43,744 bases of DNA from Glaciecola sp965660815. GTDB taxonomy: Bacteria; Pseudomonadota; Gammaproteobacteria; Enterobacterales; Alteromonadaceae. Shown here one piece after another: positions 26,481-35,945 of the stretch. The notes below the pieces were generated by a model, which was given only the letters and a program-made list of their open reading frames with translations, was not told the origin of the DNA and did not search any database. Each line of letters begins with the position of its first letter. Position 1 is the first letter of the stretch. Location of the stretch: positions 1 to 43,744 of the forward strand of contig CBFIBG010000029.1 in NCBI GenBank assembly GCA_965660815.1, read 5' to 3'. A program made the position numbers and the translations under genes.

Positions 26481-27926
26481 ATGAGTCAAACAAGCCAAGT
26501 TCAACCTGATTACAACTATAAAGTAATTAGGCAATTTACAATCATGACGGTTGTATGGGGCATCGTTGGAATGACAGTTGGAGTGTTAATCGCAGCACAA
26601 TTATTTGCGCCTGCACTTAACTTCGACCTTCCATGGTTAACCTACTCTCGTCTACGTCCTTTACACACCAATGCGGTAATTTTTGCCTTTGGTGGTTGTG
26701 CACTGTTCGCTACAAGTTATTACATTGTTCAGCGAACATGCCAAGTCCGTCTATTCAGCGACAAACTTGCGGCCTTTACGTTTTGGGGATGGCAAGCGGT
26801 AATCCTTTCTGCGGCAATTACGTTACCGTTAGGGATTACTTCTAGTAAGGAATACGCTGAATTAGAATGGCCCATTGATATCTTAATTACATTAGTGTGG
26901 GTTGCCTATATTATTAATTTCTTCGGCACTTTAGTTGTCAGAAAAACCTCGCACATTTATGTTGCTAACTGGTTTTTAGGCGCCTTCATGCTTACAGTAG
27001 CCGTTCTTCATATCGGCAATAGCATGGCAATTCCAGTCAGTTTCACTAAATCTTATTCGATATACGCTGGTGCAGTAGATGCAATGATGCAGTGGTGGTA
27101 TGGCCATAATGCTGTAGGATTCTTCTTAACTGCTGGGTTCTTAGGGATGATGTATTACTTCGTTCCCAAGCAAGCAGGTCGTCCTGTATACTCATATCGT
27201 CTATCGATTATTCACTTCTGGGCATTGGTCTCTTTATATATCTGGGCTGGTCCTCACCACTTACATTATACCGCTCTGCCCGACTGGACTCAGTCACTTG
27301 GCATGGTTATGTCTGTAATCTTGTTCGTACCCTCATGGGGCGGCATGATAAACGGCATCATGACTCTATCTGGTGCATGGCATAAATTAAGAACTGACCC
27401 AATTTTACGTTTCCTTATCGTTTCACTGTCTTTCTATGGTATGTCTACCTTCGAAGGTCCAATGATGGCAATAAAAACAGTAAACGCATTGTCGCACTAT
27501 ACTGACTGGACTGTTGGTCATGTTCACTCAGGTGCCCTAGGCTGGGTTGCAATGGTTTCAATTGGTTCTATCTATCACCTTGTTCCTATCCTGTTTGGAC
27601 AGCCAAAAATGTATAGCATTAAGTTAATTAACGTGCATTTCTGGTTAGCGACTATTGGCGTTGTTCTTTATATCGTTGCTATGTGGATGTCTGGAGTATT
27701 ACAAGGAATGATGTGGCGTGCAGTTAACCCTGACGGCACTTTGACGTACTCATTCGTTGAGTCACTAGAAGCATCTTATCCGTTTTACGTTGTTCGCTTC
27801 ATTGGCGGATTATTCGTAGTCGCAGGTATGCTCATAATGGCTTACAACTGCTATAAAACGATTGCCGCGCCTAAAACTCAAGAAGATTCTGCTAGCACAA
27901 ACGCTGCATTAGGAGCTGCGCAATGA
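26481..27926 (+). CDS. ccoN: cbb3-type cytochrome c oxidase subunit I (CcoN)
   Basis: 481 residues, 12 membrane helices. The heme and CuB ligands are visible in LHTNAVIFAFGG (low-spin heme), WWYGHNAVGFF and GPHHLHY (CuB histidines), and VGHVHSGALGW (both hemes). This is the catalytic subunit that reduces O2 to water with proton pumping in the inner membrane and works at low oxygen because of its high affinity. GGAAG precedes the ATG. It is first in the operon ccoNOQP, with ccoO overlapping its stop by four bases. Confidence 0.97.
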   Translation: MSQTSQVQPDYNYKVIRQFTIMTVVWGIVGMTVGVLIAAQLFAPALNFDLPWLTYSRLRPLHTNAVIFAFGGCALFATSYYIVQRTCQVRLFSDKLAAFTFWGWQAVILSAAITLPLGITSSKEYAELEWPIDILITLVWVAYIINFFGTLVVRKTSHIYVANWFLGAFMLTVAVLHIGNSMAIPVSFTKSYSIYAGAVDAMMQWWYGHNAVGFFLTAGFLGMMYYFVPKQAGRPVYSYRLSIIHFWALVSLYIWAGPHHLHYTALPDWTQSLGMVMSVILFVPSWGGMINGIMTLSGAWHKLRTDPILRFLIVSLSFYGMSTFEGPMMAIKTVNALSHYTDWTVGHVHSGALGWVAMVSIGSIYHLVPILFGQPKMYSIKLINVHFWLATIGVVLYIVAMWMSGVLQGMMWRAVNPDGTLTYSFVESLEASYPFYVVRFIGGLFVVAGMLIMAYNCYKTIAAPKTQEDSASTNAALGAAQ

Positions 27927-28528
27927 AAAATCCACATGAGTTAATTGAAAAAAATGTAGGTTTGCTGACCATATTGATATTGATTGCAATTAGTTTTGGG
28001 GCCATGGCTCAGATCTTGCCACTTATGTTTCAACAGCAAGTACTCGAGCCAGTAAAAGGTCTTAAACCCTACACTGCATTGCAAATGGAAGGTCGTGACA
28101 TTTACATACGCGAAGGTTGTGTTGGATGTCATAGCCAAATGATACGTCCTTTTAGATCTGAGACAGAACGTTACGGACACTACTCTGTAGCAGGCGAGTC
28201 TGTTTGGGAACGCCCATTCCTATGGGGTTCAAAAAGAACAGGGCCTGACTTAGCGAGAGTCGGTGGTAGATACTCTGACGAGTGGCATAGAGTCCATTTG
28301 ATCAATCCTCGCAACGTGGTTCCTGAGTCAAATATGCCTGGCTACCCTTGGTTAGAAGAAAATGTATTAACTGGCGATACTATCGCTAAAAGAATGCAGG
28401 CTCACAAAACCCTTGGAGTGCCGTATACCGATGAAGACATTGCTGGTGCGAAAGATGCAGTTAAAGGTAAAACAGAAATGGACGCCTTGATTGCTTATCT
28501 ACAAACACTTGGCACATACCTGCAGTAG
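27923..28528 (+). CDS. ccoO: cbb3 oxidase monoheme cytochrome c subunit (CcoO)
   Basis: 201 residues: one N-terminal membrane anchor (residues ~12-33) and a periplasmic cytochrome c domain with CVGCH at residues 66-70 and an axial Met in ESNMPGYPWL. It passes electrons from CcoP to the heme b of CcoN. The ATG overlaps the ccoN stop (ATGA). Normal length for the family. Confidence 0.97.
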   Translation: MKNPHELIEKNVGLLTILILIAISFGAMAQILPLMFQQQVLEPVKGLKPYTALQMEGRDIYIREGCVGCHSQMIRPFRSETERYGHYSVAGESVWERPFLWGSKRTGPDLARVGGRYSDEWHRVHLINPRNVVPESNMPGYPWLEENVLTGDTIAKRMQAHKTLGVPYTDEDIAGAKDAVKGKTEMDALIAYLQTLGTYLQ

Positions 28529-28539
28529 CGGTCATAGGT

Positions 28540-28725
28540 ATGGATCAAGGTATTATAGGTAGTATTTTCACGGTTATTGTTTTCGTTGCCTTTTTTGGCG
28601 CAGTTTGGTGGGCTTTTCACAGCAAAAACAAAGATAAGTTCGACGAAGCTGCCAACGTTATCTTCGAAGATGAAAAAGACGAAGACAATGACAAAAAGTT
28701 AAGTAAAAAAGATCAGGAGTCATAA
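28540..28725 (+). CDS. ccoQ: cbb3 oxidase small subunit (CcoQ)
   Basis: 61 residues: one membrane helix (residues 5-27, with GAVWWAFHSK at its end), then a highly charged cytosolic tail rich in D, E and K. This is the standard CcoQ layout, which stabilises the complex. It lies 11 bp after ccoO and 4 bp before ccoP. Confidence 0.93.
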   Translation: MDQGIIGSIFTVIVFVAFFGAVWWAFHSKNKDKFDEAANVIFEDEKDEDNDKKLSKKDQES

Positions 28726-28729
28726 TCTC

Positions 28730-29686
28730 ATGACTATGTTTTGGACAATATGGATTAGTGTAATTACTCTTGGCACTATCGCGGGTTGTTGGTGGCTACT
28801 AAGGTGGACACTTTCTAATAAAACTGGCGTGCCTGAGGGTGAAAAGTTGGACCACGAATTTGATGGTATCGTGGAAGTAAACAATCAGTTGCCTCAATGG
28901 TGGACAAATATGTTCTATATCACCATGGTTTGGGGCGTATTATATCTTATCGCCTATCCCGGGCTCGGTTTTACCTTTAAAGGTCTACTGGGTTGGGAAA
29001 GCTCGAACCAAGATGTACAGTCGATAGCCGAATATGAGGCAGAGCTTGCAAAAGATATAGAGGAAGGTAACTTGAATGAGTTTGCTAGCTCAATTAGAGT
29101 TGCTCAAGAAAAGTTCGATCCCATTTTTGAAGAGTATGCAAAAGTGCCTGTTGAGGAGTTAGTTAATAACGAAGAAGCAGTGAACGTTGGTAAACGCCTA
29201 TTTTTGCAAAATTGTGCGCAGTGCCATGGTTCTGATGCACGAGGCCAAAGAGGTGGGTTCCCTAACCTAACCGATAACGATTGGTTGTATGGCGGTAGCG
29301 GCGACAAAATTAAAGAAACTTTAGTTAACGGTCGTCGAGGGGCTATGCCTGGTTGGCTGGCACCATTTGGTGAACAAGGCATTAAAGAAATTGTTGCTTA
29401 CACCTTAAGCCTTAGTGGTAGAGAAGTTGACTCGGCACTTGCTACCGCTGGAAAAGCACGCTATTTGGCTTGTGCTGCTTGTCATGGCATGGACGGTAAA
29501 GGCAATCAAATGATTGGGGCTCCAAACCTTACTGATAATATTTGGTTATATGGTGGCAGCGAACGCGCAGTCACACAAACACTGAATTATGGTCGTAATG
29601 GTGTAATGCCTGCATTTGACAAAACGCTAGGTGAAAATAAAATTCACGTTGTAGCTACCTATGTTTATAGTTTGTCGCAAGATTAA
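28730..29686 (+). CDS. ccoP: cbb3 oxidase diheme cytochrome c subunit (CcoP)
   Basis: 318 residues. Two N-terminal membrane helices (residues ~4-24 and ~58-78, the latter in MFYITMVWGVLYL) are followed by two cytochrome c domains with CAQCH (162-166) and CAACH (248-252) and axial Met residues in GAMPGWL and GVMPAFD. It takes electrons from soluble cytochrome c and passes them to CcoO. A strong terminator follows the stop, so the structural genes form one unit and the assembly genes another. Confidence 0.97.
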   Translation: MTMFWTIWISVITLGTIAGCWWLLRWTLSNKTGVPEGEKLDHEFDGIVEVNNQLPQWWTNMFYITMVWGVLYLIAYPGLGFTFKGLLGWESSNQDVQSIAEYEAELAKDIEEGNLNEFASSIRVAQEKFDPIFEEYAKVPVEELVNNEEAVNVGKRLFLQNCAQCHGSDARGQRGGFPNLTDNDWLYGGSGDKIKETLVNGRRGAMPGWLAPFGEQGIKEIVAYTLSLSGREVDSALATAGKARYLACAACHGMDGKGNQMIGAPNLTDNIWLYGGSERAVTQTLNYGRNGVMPAFDKTLGENKIHVVATYVYSLSQD

Positions 29687-30125
29687 CGTTATCTAGTTTA
29701 TCTGTGAAAATGCAAAAGCCTCGTTGATACGAGGCTTTTTTATTAATTACTCAGTCTATTTTGAATGGCATTTGCTTTTGCAATTTATACACTTAATATG
29801 TAAACACTACTTTTGTAAGCAACTTTAAAAATCTAGCTGTGTAAAAGTCTTGTCCGCTTTTATAATTTATTACCCTTATTAATAACATGTAAATTATCGT
29901 GTTTTGATATTTAGATTTACCCTTCCCCAAATTTTCTAATTTACTTCACAAGTGTATATAACGTGTGAGATTATTACAGGCAGTTGGAAGATATGTCCAC
30001 GCGAATGAATATTATGCGGGCGCGATATATAGTGGATTTATGTTCTAAATCAAAAACATAATATTGATTATGATTATACTGGTACTTTATTAATTCATTC
30101 TAGATAACCTTGAATAAGAGGATAT
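29687..30125. other. Intergenic region, 439 bp, between ccoP and fixH
   Basis: Holds the ccoP terminator and then AT-rich DNA that should contain the promoter of the assembly genes. The place where many bacteria carry ccoG (rdxA) is empty here. A weak FNR-like sequence at 30064-30077 has two mismatches in one half-site. Confidence 0.5.
29714..29741 (+). terminator. Rho-independent terminator after ccoP
   Basis: GCCTCG (29718-29723) pairs with CGAGGC (29730-29735) over a six-base loop, extended by AAAA/TTTT pairs and followed by six T residues. Confidence 0.93.
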
Positions 30126-30617
30126 ATGCAAGAACCTAAGTTACAGCCTTGGTACAAACAGTTTTGGCCTTGGTTTTTGATTGCAATACCATTGTCATCA
30201 GTCATTGTTGGTTCTCAAGTTTTACGACTAGCCACTGATGGAACCAATAGTTTGGTCGTTGACGATTATTACAAAGAGGGAAAGAGTATTAATGCTCGGC
30301 TAGACAAAATAGTGGCTGCTCAGGCCCTTGGCATTGAAACCATGCTTGATATTCAGCAGGGCAAAATTGAACTAACGTTTTTAAGTGGCGCCCCGGCAAG
30401 TGGTGAGGCACTAAAATTAGATTTCTTCCACGTTACGTTGGAAGAAAAGGACTTTACTGTACTACTAACACGCGATGCGAGCGGCATATATAGAAGCAAC
30501 GAGGATTACCCAATTTCTGGTAAATGGCGATTGAGGTTAACTCCAATGGACGACAGTTGGAAAGTACAAAAACGTGTTGCCCTACCCCAGCGTCAAGCAT
30601 TTAAATTTGCACCTTGA
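30126..30617 (+). CDS. fixH: cbb3 oxidase assembly protein FixH/CcoH
   Basis: 163 residues: one N-terminal membrane helix (residues ~12-33, WPWFLIAIPLSSVIVGSQV), then a periplasmic beta domain that starts with the family motif VVDDYYKEGKSIN. FixH/CcoH is needed to assemble or stabilise cbb3 oxidase and works with the copper ATPase encoded next. AGAGGA gives a good ribosome site six bases ahead of the ATG. It opens the second transcription unit, fixH-ccoI-ccoS-tauE/safE-like, probably reaching fnr. Confidence 0.92.
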   Translation: MQEPKLQPWYKQFWPWFLIAIPLSSVIVGSQVLRLATDGTNSLVVDDYYKEGKSINARLDKIVAAQALGIETMLDIQQGKIELTFLSGAPASGEALKLDFFHVTLEEKDFTVLLTRDASGIYRSNEDYPISGKWRLRLTPMDDSWKVQKRVALPQRQAFKFAP

Positions 30618-30648
30618 TAACCAACGCACTTTTCAGGCTAATAAATAA

Positions 30649-33174
30649 ATGAGCTTAAATATTCCCGACGGCCATTGCTTTCACTGCGGATTGCCTAATA
30701 CTGAAGGCGAAAAGTATCCAGTGGTTATCAAATCAGTTACACATTACATGTGTTGTCCAGGATGCGAGGCTGTATCAACCGCAATCGTTGACAATGGCCT
30801 TGACAGTTATTACGAGTTTAGAACAGAGCCTGCGGAAAGAGGCGACGCAGCTTTGAATAACACGATGGCCAAACTCGCCGTCTATGATGAACCAGAATTA
30901 CAAGAAGAATTTGTATTTGATGAAGGAAAACATAAGTCAATACAGTTGACGGTTGAAGGCATCACTTGTGCTGCATGTGGTTGGTTGATAGAAAAGCAAC
31001 TCGCTAAGGTCAAAGGACTAAAACAAATTTCGGTTAATGTATCTGCAAGACGAGCTATGGTTGTATGGGACAATTCAGACATTAAACTTTCCCAAATATT
31101 GTCAAAGCTAAAATCCATAGGCTATGAATCTTTGCCCTTCCAAAGTGACGCGCATGAAGCTTCTTATAAAAAAGAGCAAAAGAGCTATTTAAAAAAATTG
31201 GGGCTAGCGGGAATTATGACCATGCAGGTCATGATGCTGGCGATGGGTCAGTATTTTGATATCTTAGGTAATATCGACGATGACGCAATCGCTTATTTCA
31301 ACGCGGTTAGCTTATTACTGACTACGCCAGTCGTATTATATTCAGGCAGTATCTTCTACTTGAGCGCATTCAAAGCATTTTTAGCGCGAACCGTGAATAT
31401 GGATGTGCCTATTACCATTGCAATATTCGCAACATATATAGCGGGAGTAATGGCCGTCAATAAAAGCACTGGCGAAGTATATTTTGAATCCATCTGCATG
31501 TTCATTTTCTTTTTACTTATTAGCCGATTTTTAGAGCATAGGTCAAGACATAAAGCCACGCTTATCTCCTCCAATATGCTCAAGTTGATTCCTGTCACCG
31601 CGAATAAGCAAACCTCAGAAGGCATTACATCAGTACTTGCAAAACAGTTAGTTAAAGACGATGTCGTCATTGTTAAAGCTGGCGAGACTGTGCCTGTTGA
31701 TGGGGTAATAATAGAAGGTGCTAGTACGTTTGATGAATCTATGTTAACGGGTGAATTTGAGCCCGTGCTTAAATCAGATGGTCAGAGGATTTACGCTGGT
31801 TCACTAAATCAGCAAGGTTCAATTGTAATGCAGGTTACCGCTTCTGTGAAGCATGCGATGATGAACCAGATTCTGCGGTTACAAGAAACTGCAATGGCAA
31901 ATAAGCCAAAGATTGCAACAACCGCCGATAAACTATCTCGTTATTTTGTAGTGGCAGTATTAGCCATATCTGCTGCTACATTTACCTATTGGAACTCACA
32001 AGATGACCCTCATGCATTTTGGATAACCATTTCGGTGTTAGTAGCCACTTGTCCGTGCGCGTTGGGTCTTGCTACACCATCTGCACTGACCTGTGCGATG
32101 GCCAAGCTAAATCAGCTGGGAATCCTTCTTAAACGAGCCGACGCTTTAGAACAGCTAACTCAAAGTACTGACATCGTATTTGACAAAACAGGCACACTTA
32201 CTAAGGGACAGTTTTCGATAGAAAAACAAGTTATCAATTACGATGCCTTTGCGATACACAATATGTCTAAGGAAGAAATTGAGTATTTTGTTATCAATCT
32301 AGCAAACTGTATCGAGTCTCGTTCTGAACATCCCCTTGCTAAAGCGTTCGAGAGATCTGCCGACGATTTAATGTATCAACAAGTTCCCATGCAACTTGAA
32401 CTTAATGAATTTAAAGTAGATATAGGACAAGGTGTAAGTGCTGTCGTCAACTATAGAAACTTCAAAATGGGGTCACAAAATTATATTCTGCCTTGTGTTA
32501 GCGATAGCAGCCGAGCGCTGGCGACAAACTCTATGCAAGGCGCAAATGTACTGTTATGTGAAGACGATAAAGTGCTTGCTGCGTTTTGGTTAACGGACAC
32601 TGTGCATAGCGACGCAAAAAACATCATAGGTGAATTATCCTCCCATGAATTAACTATTTTAAGTGGCGATGCCCAACACAATGTAGACATGATAGGCAAT
32701 GCTTTAAATATTACGAATCGCGTAGGCGACAGTAGCCCAGAAGTCAAATTAAACTATATAAAGTCACTTCAAGCACAGTCAAGGCAGGTAGTAATGCTTG
32801 GTGATGGTATAAACGATGCTCCAGTGCTTGCTGCGGCTGACGTTTCAATAGCGGTAGGCAATGCTTCTGATTTGGCTAAGAATGCAGCAGATGTTGTGCT
32901 GCTAAATCCCAAGCTTACTTCAGTAGTTGAATTGTTGAGCATGGCCGGAAAAACAAAGCAGAAGATAAAGCAAAATATTGGGTGGGCGTTGGGATATAAT
33001 TGTTTAGTTCTGCCTTTTGCCGTAACTGGCCTATTAACGCCTTGGCAAGCGGCTTTGGGTATGTCTTTAAGCTCAATTGTGGTAGTCTATAATTCTACTC
33101 GTTTAATGAGACAGCAAGACGAAATTAAATTGGTAGACACGTTAGACAACCCAGTCAGTACAATAGGTAAATAA
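30649..33174 (+). CDS. ccoI: Copper-transporting P1B ATPase for oxidase assembly (CcoI/FixI)
   Basis: 841 residues. An N-terminal Cys-rich zone (CFHCG at 10-14, CCPGC at 35-39) is typical of the CcoI/CopA2 group, followed by a heavy-metal domain with C107-A-A-C110. The membrane motif C468-P-C470 binds Cu(I), the phosphorylated Asp is D512 in DKTGTLT, and HP (SEHPLAK) and GDGINDAPVL complete the P-type core. CcoI-type pumps move Cu(I) slowly to the periplasm for insertion into the oxidase, unlike the detoxifying CopA. It lies between fixH and ccoS, only 3 bp from the latter. Confidence 0.95.
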   Translation: MSLNIPDGHCFHCGLPNTEGEKYPVVIKSVTHYMCCPGCEAVSTAIVDNGLDSYYEFRTEPAERGDAALNNTMAKLAVYDEPELQEEFVFDEGKHKSIQLTVEGITCAACGWLIEKQLAKVKGLKQISVNVSARRAMVVWDNSDIKLSQILSKLKSIGYESLPFQSDAHEASYKKEQKSYLKKLGLAGIMTMQVMMLAMGQYFDILGNIDDDAIAYFNAVSLLLTTPVVLYSGSIFYLSAFKAFLARTVNMDVPITIAIFATYIAGVMAVNKSTGEVYFESICMFIFFLLISRFLEHRSRHKATLISSNMLKLIPVTANKQTSEGITSVLAKQLVKDDVVIVKAGETVPVDGVIIEGASTFDESMLTGEFEPVLKSDGQRIYAGSLNQQGSIVMQVTASVKHAMMNQILRLQETAMANKPKIATTADKLSRYFVVAVLAISAATFTYWNSQDDPHAFWITISVLVATCPCALGLATPSALTCAMAKLNQLGILLKRADALEQLTQSTDIVFDKTGTLTKGQFSIEKQVINYDAFAIHNMSKEEIEYFVINLANCIESRSEHPLAKAFERSADDLMYQQVPMQLELNEFKVDIGQGVSAVVNYRNFKMGSQNYILPCVSDSSRALATNSMQGANVLLCEDDKVLAAFWLTDTVHSDAKNIIGELSSHELTILSGDAQHNVDMIGNALNITNRVGDSSPEVKLNYIKSLQAQSRQVVMLGDGINDAPVLAAADVSIAVGNASDLAKNAADVVLLNPKLTSVVELLSMAGKTKQKIKQNIGWALGYNCLVLPFAVTGLLTPWQAALGMSLSSIVVVYNSTRLMRQQDEIKLVDTLDNPVSTIGK

Positions 33175-33177
33175 TCA

Positions 33178-33390
33178 ATGAGTGTAATTTTCGTTCTAAT
33201 ACCACTGGCCGTGATCATAGTGTCTATCGCAATTGGTGTATTTTTCTGGGCGGTAAAGTCTAACCAATTTGACGATTTAGAGCGCCAAGGCTACAACATA
33301 TTGTTTGATGACGACTTGAAAAAAGATAGTTCAAAAGATCAGCAAGATTCTAGCGATAACACATTAAACAACGATAATGACAAGTCCTAG
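33178..33390 (+). CDS. ccoS: cbb3 oxidase maturation protein CcoS
   Basis: 70 residues: one membrane helix at the N-terminus (residues ~3-25, ending IGVFFWAVKSNQFDDLERQG), then an acidic tail. The motif FFWAVKSNQFDDLE with GYNILFDDD is the CcoS signature. It is required for cofactor insertion into CcoN. It starts 3 bp after ccoI. Confidence 0.95.
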   Translation: MSVIFVLIPLAVIIVSIAIGVFFWAVKSNQFDDLERQGYNILFDDDLKKDSSKDQQDSSDNTLNNDNDKS

Positions 33391-33407
33391 TTAGTAGGTC
33401 TAGGTAA

Positions 33408-34076
33408 ATGACCGAACTAAACTACCTAACTGCGTTTTTAATAGGCTTAGCAGGCGGAGTTCATTGTATTGGGATGTGTGGAAGTATAGCTGGTGCATTT
33501 ACATTTGCTGTTCCAAAAAATGATTCCCTAACTCCTTATATTGCCTGTTATAACATGGGGCGTATCGTCTCTTACACGATGGCAGGTCTTTTAACTGGAT
33601 ATCTAGGAGCGATTTTTTCAAGTTCATTGGTCATTGGTCTTACTATTCTGCAAGCCTTTAGCATAGTGTTTCTTATTTTGCTCGCGCTTTACATTAGTGA
33701 TATATACAAAGGACTTGTTGTTCTAGAAAAAGCAGGTAGCCATTTGTGGAAGAGACTTGCGCCAATATCCAAAAGGCTTATTCCATTTAAAAGTCCAGCT
33801 CATACCATTTTGTACGGTATTATATGGGGCTGGTTACCTTGTGGTTTGGTTTATTCAGCGCTGACATGGTCACTGGCAAGCGGCTCTGCGATAGATGGCG
33901 CATTATTTATGTTATTTTTTGGTTTAGGCACCTTACCTGCCTTGATAGCCAGTAGCATCGGAGCAAGTTTTCTATTACCCATTTTACAGAACCGAAGAAC
34001 CAGGCAAGTCATAGCCATTATCATTTTAATTTATGCAATATTTTTGACCTTTACATTAATACAAGGTATAACGTGA
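33408..34076 (+). CDS. TauE/SafE-DsbD-like membrane protein of the cco cluster
   Basis: 222 residues, six membrane helices. The first helix region has GGVHCIGMCGSIAGAF, the HCxxMCG motif of the family (PF13386, often called sulfite exporter TauE/SafE or cytochrome biogenesis DsbD_2), and a second half has GWLPCGLVYSAL, an inverted-repeat partner with one Cys. The conserved Cys and Met residues fit copper or thiol transfer rather than sulfite export. Members regularly sit after ccoS in this order and are thought to help oxidase assembly. The exact substrate is unproven. Confidence 0.85.
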   Translation: MTELNYLTAFLIGLAGGVHCIGMCGSIAGAFTFAVPKNDSLTPYIACYNMGRIVSYTMAGLLTGYLGAIFSSSLVIGLTILQAFSIVFLILLALYISDIYKGLVVLEKAGSHLWKRLAPISKRLIPFKSPAHTILYGIIWGWLPCGLVYSALTWSLASGSAIDGALFMLFFGLGTLPALIASSIGASFLLPILQNRRTRQVIAIIILIYAIFLTFTLIQGIT

Positions 34077-34105
34077 TCTACTTTTGAAAAGTTAGCGTAA
34101 AGACC

Positions 34106-34846
34106 ATGTCCAAAAATTCAGAACTCTCCATCCATTGTCAAAGCTGTAGCTTTAGTCATCTTTGTTTGCCCGTCAGTTTAAGTAAATCCGAATTAGAATC
34201 TCTAGACGATATAATTGAACGTAAACGTCCTCTTCATAAAAATGACAAACTCGTAAATGCAGGCGATAAATTTCATTCGCTTTATGCTGTACGGTCAGGC
34301 TCCTTCAAGTCTTACATAAGCGACACCGATGGTGTAGAACAAGTCACAAGTTTTCATTTCCCTGGCGATATCATAGGCTTTGATGCTCTTAAAGATGAGC
34401 GCCATCAAAGTTTCACCCAAGCACTTGAAACAGCCATGGTATGCGAATTACCATACGATATTTTAGAGCAAGTATCGAATAAATATCCAAAACTCAGAAA
34501 ACAAATAATGAAATTTATGAGTTCTGAAATTAAACATGATCACGATTTGATGATGTTACTTAGCAAACGCAGTGCTGAAGAGCGATTACTTCATTTTATC
34601 AGCCACCTTTCTGATCGGTTTGATGAACGTGGATATTCTGCAAAACAATTCAACTTATCTATGACGCGAAATGAAATAGGCAACTATTTAGGGTTAACTG
34701 TAGAAACGATTTCTCGTTTATTAACCCGTTTCCAAAAAGAAAATTTAATTTCGGTTGAAGGTAAGCTCATCACAATATTGGATATGGATGGTGTGAAACA
34801 GCGAATACCTGAAAACGACATTTCGGTGACAGCGCTTAACAGCTAA
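34106..34846 (+). CDS. fnr: Oxygen-sensing regulator Fnr/EtrA
   Basis: 246 residues. The 4Fe-4S ligands are C11, C14, C20 (HCQSCSFSHLC) and C113 (AMVCELPYD), matching the E. coli FNR set. A cyclic-nucleotide-binding-type domain follows, then a helix-turn-helix with MTRNEIGNYLGLTVETISRLL, where E..S.R contacts the TTGAT half-site. Without oxygen the cluster holds the dimer together and activates genes such as ccoNOQP. A perfect terminator follows. In Shewanella the orthologue is called EtrA. Confidence 0.96.
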   Translation: MSKNSELSIHCQSCSFSHLCLPVSLSKSELESLDDIIERKRPLHKNDKLVNAGDKFHSLYAVRSGSFKSYISDTDGVEQVTSFHFPGDIIGFDALKDERHQSFTQALETAMVCELPYDILEQVSNKYPKLRKQIMKFMSSEIKHDHDLMMLLSKRSAEERLLHFISHLSDRFDERGYSAKQFNLSMTRNEIGNYLGLTVETISRLLTRFQKENLISVEGKLITILDMDGVKQRIPENDISVTALNS

Positions 34847-34871
34847 ACATACATTTGTTAATTTTTGAGTT

Positions 34872-34906
34872 AAAGGTGGTTGGATTTACATCCAACCACC
34901 TTTTTT
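34872..34906 (+). terminator. Rho-independent terminator after fnr
   Basis: A perfect 11-bp stem GGTGGTTGGAT (34875-34885) / ATCCAACCACC (34890-34900) with a four-base loop TTAC, further AAA/TTT pairs and six T residues. Confidence 0.95.
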
Positions 34907-35042
34907 AATGGGTGTATCTTATCTATTTAACGGCGTTAAAAGTGTTTCTTCTAATTAAATAACTTTTTTAAATTAGTAGACTTGTTTTTAATTAATACAA
35001 CATATAACGTATTGGTCGTGTTAAGTTTTATTTGGAACAGTC

Positions 35043-35945
35043 ATGTTAGCGTACAGCTCAATCCTCGTTGTTATTGATCCAGTCCATGAAGAGCAGCCAG
35101 CTTTATCAAGGGCATTATTTTTAGCAAAAAAGTATCATTCAAAGCTCATTCTTTGTAGCTGCATTTACGATGGCACTTATGAAGTTTCTACAGCATTAGA
35201 CGACGAACAAAAGCAAAACATTAGAAATGCATTGATGAAACAGCAAGGTACTAAGCTCTCTTCTTTAATTGATGAGTCAATAGGCGGTGTAGATACAGAC
35301 TACAAAGTCGTTTGGCATAAAAAAACATTCATGGGGATCATAAATACTGCTAATGAAAATGGATGTGACTTGATTGTAAAGTCAACAAAAAAACATGAGA
35401 AATTGGGACATAAGTTGTTTACCCCAACAGACTGGCATTTAATCCGAAACAGTTCAGTAAATGTCTTATTAGTGAAAGAGCATCACTGGGTAGAAGGTGG
35501 CAATGTAGTTTGTGCAGTAGGTGTCAAAGAGCCTGATAAAACACACCAATGTTTAAGCCAAGCGGTGACTGAATGCGCCTACTACCTTAATAAAACAGTA
35601 GAGGGCAATTTGCATTTTATCAATACATACAACGGTGCTCCTGTGCACATAAGTATTGAAGTGCCGCAATTTTCAGCAGAGCTTTATAATGAAGATGTAA
35701 AGAAAGCACGCTTTAAAGGCATTGAGCCTTTAGTTATCAAGTACAATATTCCTGAACCTAATTTACATATTGAGGAAGGGTTGCCAGAAGATGCGATACC
35801 AGCACTTTGCAATGATTTAGATGCTCAACTGCTGGTGCTTGGATCAGTTGGAAGAAAAGGCTTAACTGCAGCCTTACTTGGCAATACCGCTGAACATATA
35901 ATCGATCAAGTGCATTGCGATACATTGGTGGTAAAACCTCAGTAG
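35043..35945 (+). CDS. uspE: Universal stress protein UspE (tandem Usp domains)
   Basis: 300 residues made of two Usp domains (about 1-150 and 155-300). The second ends with GSVGRKGLTAALLGNTAEHII, the ATP-binding motif G-x2-G-x9-G-(S/T)-x, kept in that domain, while the first has a degenerate KSTKKHEKLGHKLF stretch. UspE proteins are linked to stress survival and motility/adhesion. It sits next to fnr in many gammaproteobacteria. The terminator before it shows it is a separate unit. Confidence 0.93.
   Translation: MLAYSSILVVIDPVHEEQPALSRALFLAKKYHSKLILCSCIYDGTYEVSTALDDEQKQNIRNALMKQQGTKLSSLIDESIGGVDTDYKVVWHKKTFMGIINTANENGCDLIVKSTKKHEKLGHKLFTPTDWHLIRNSSVNVLLVKEHHWVEGGNVVCAVGVKEPDKTHQCLSQAVTECAYYLNKTVEGNLHFINTYNGAPVHISIEVPQFSAELYNEDVKKARFKGIEPLVIKYNIPEPNLHIEEGLPEDAIPALCNDLDAQLLVLGSVGRKGLTAALLGNTAEHIIDQVHCDTLVVKPQ

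Noticed and set aside
30064..30077. Second FNR box before fixH (TTGATTATGATTAT)
   Set aside because: One half-site fits but the other has two mismatches; in such AT-rich DNA this is expected by chance.
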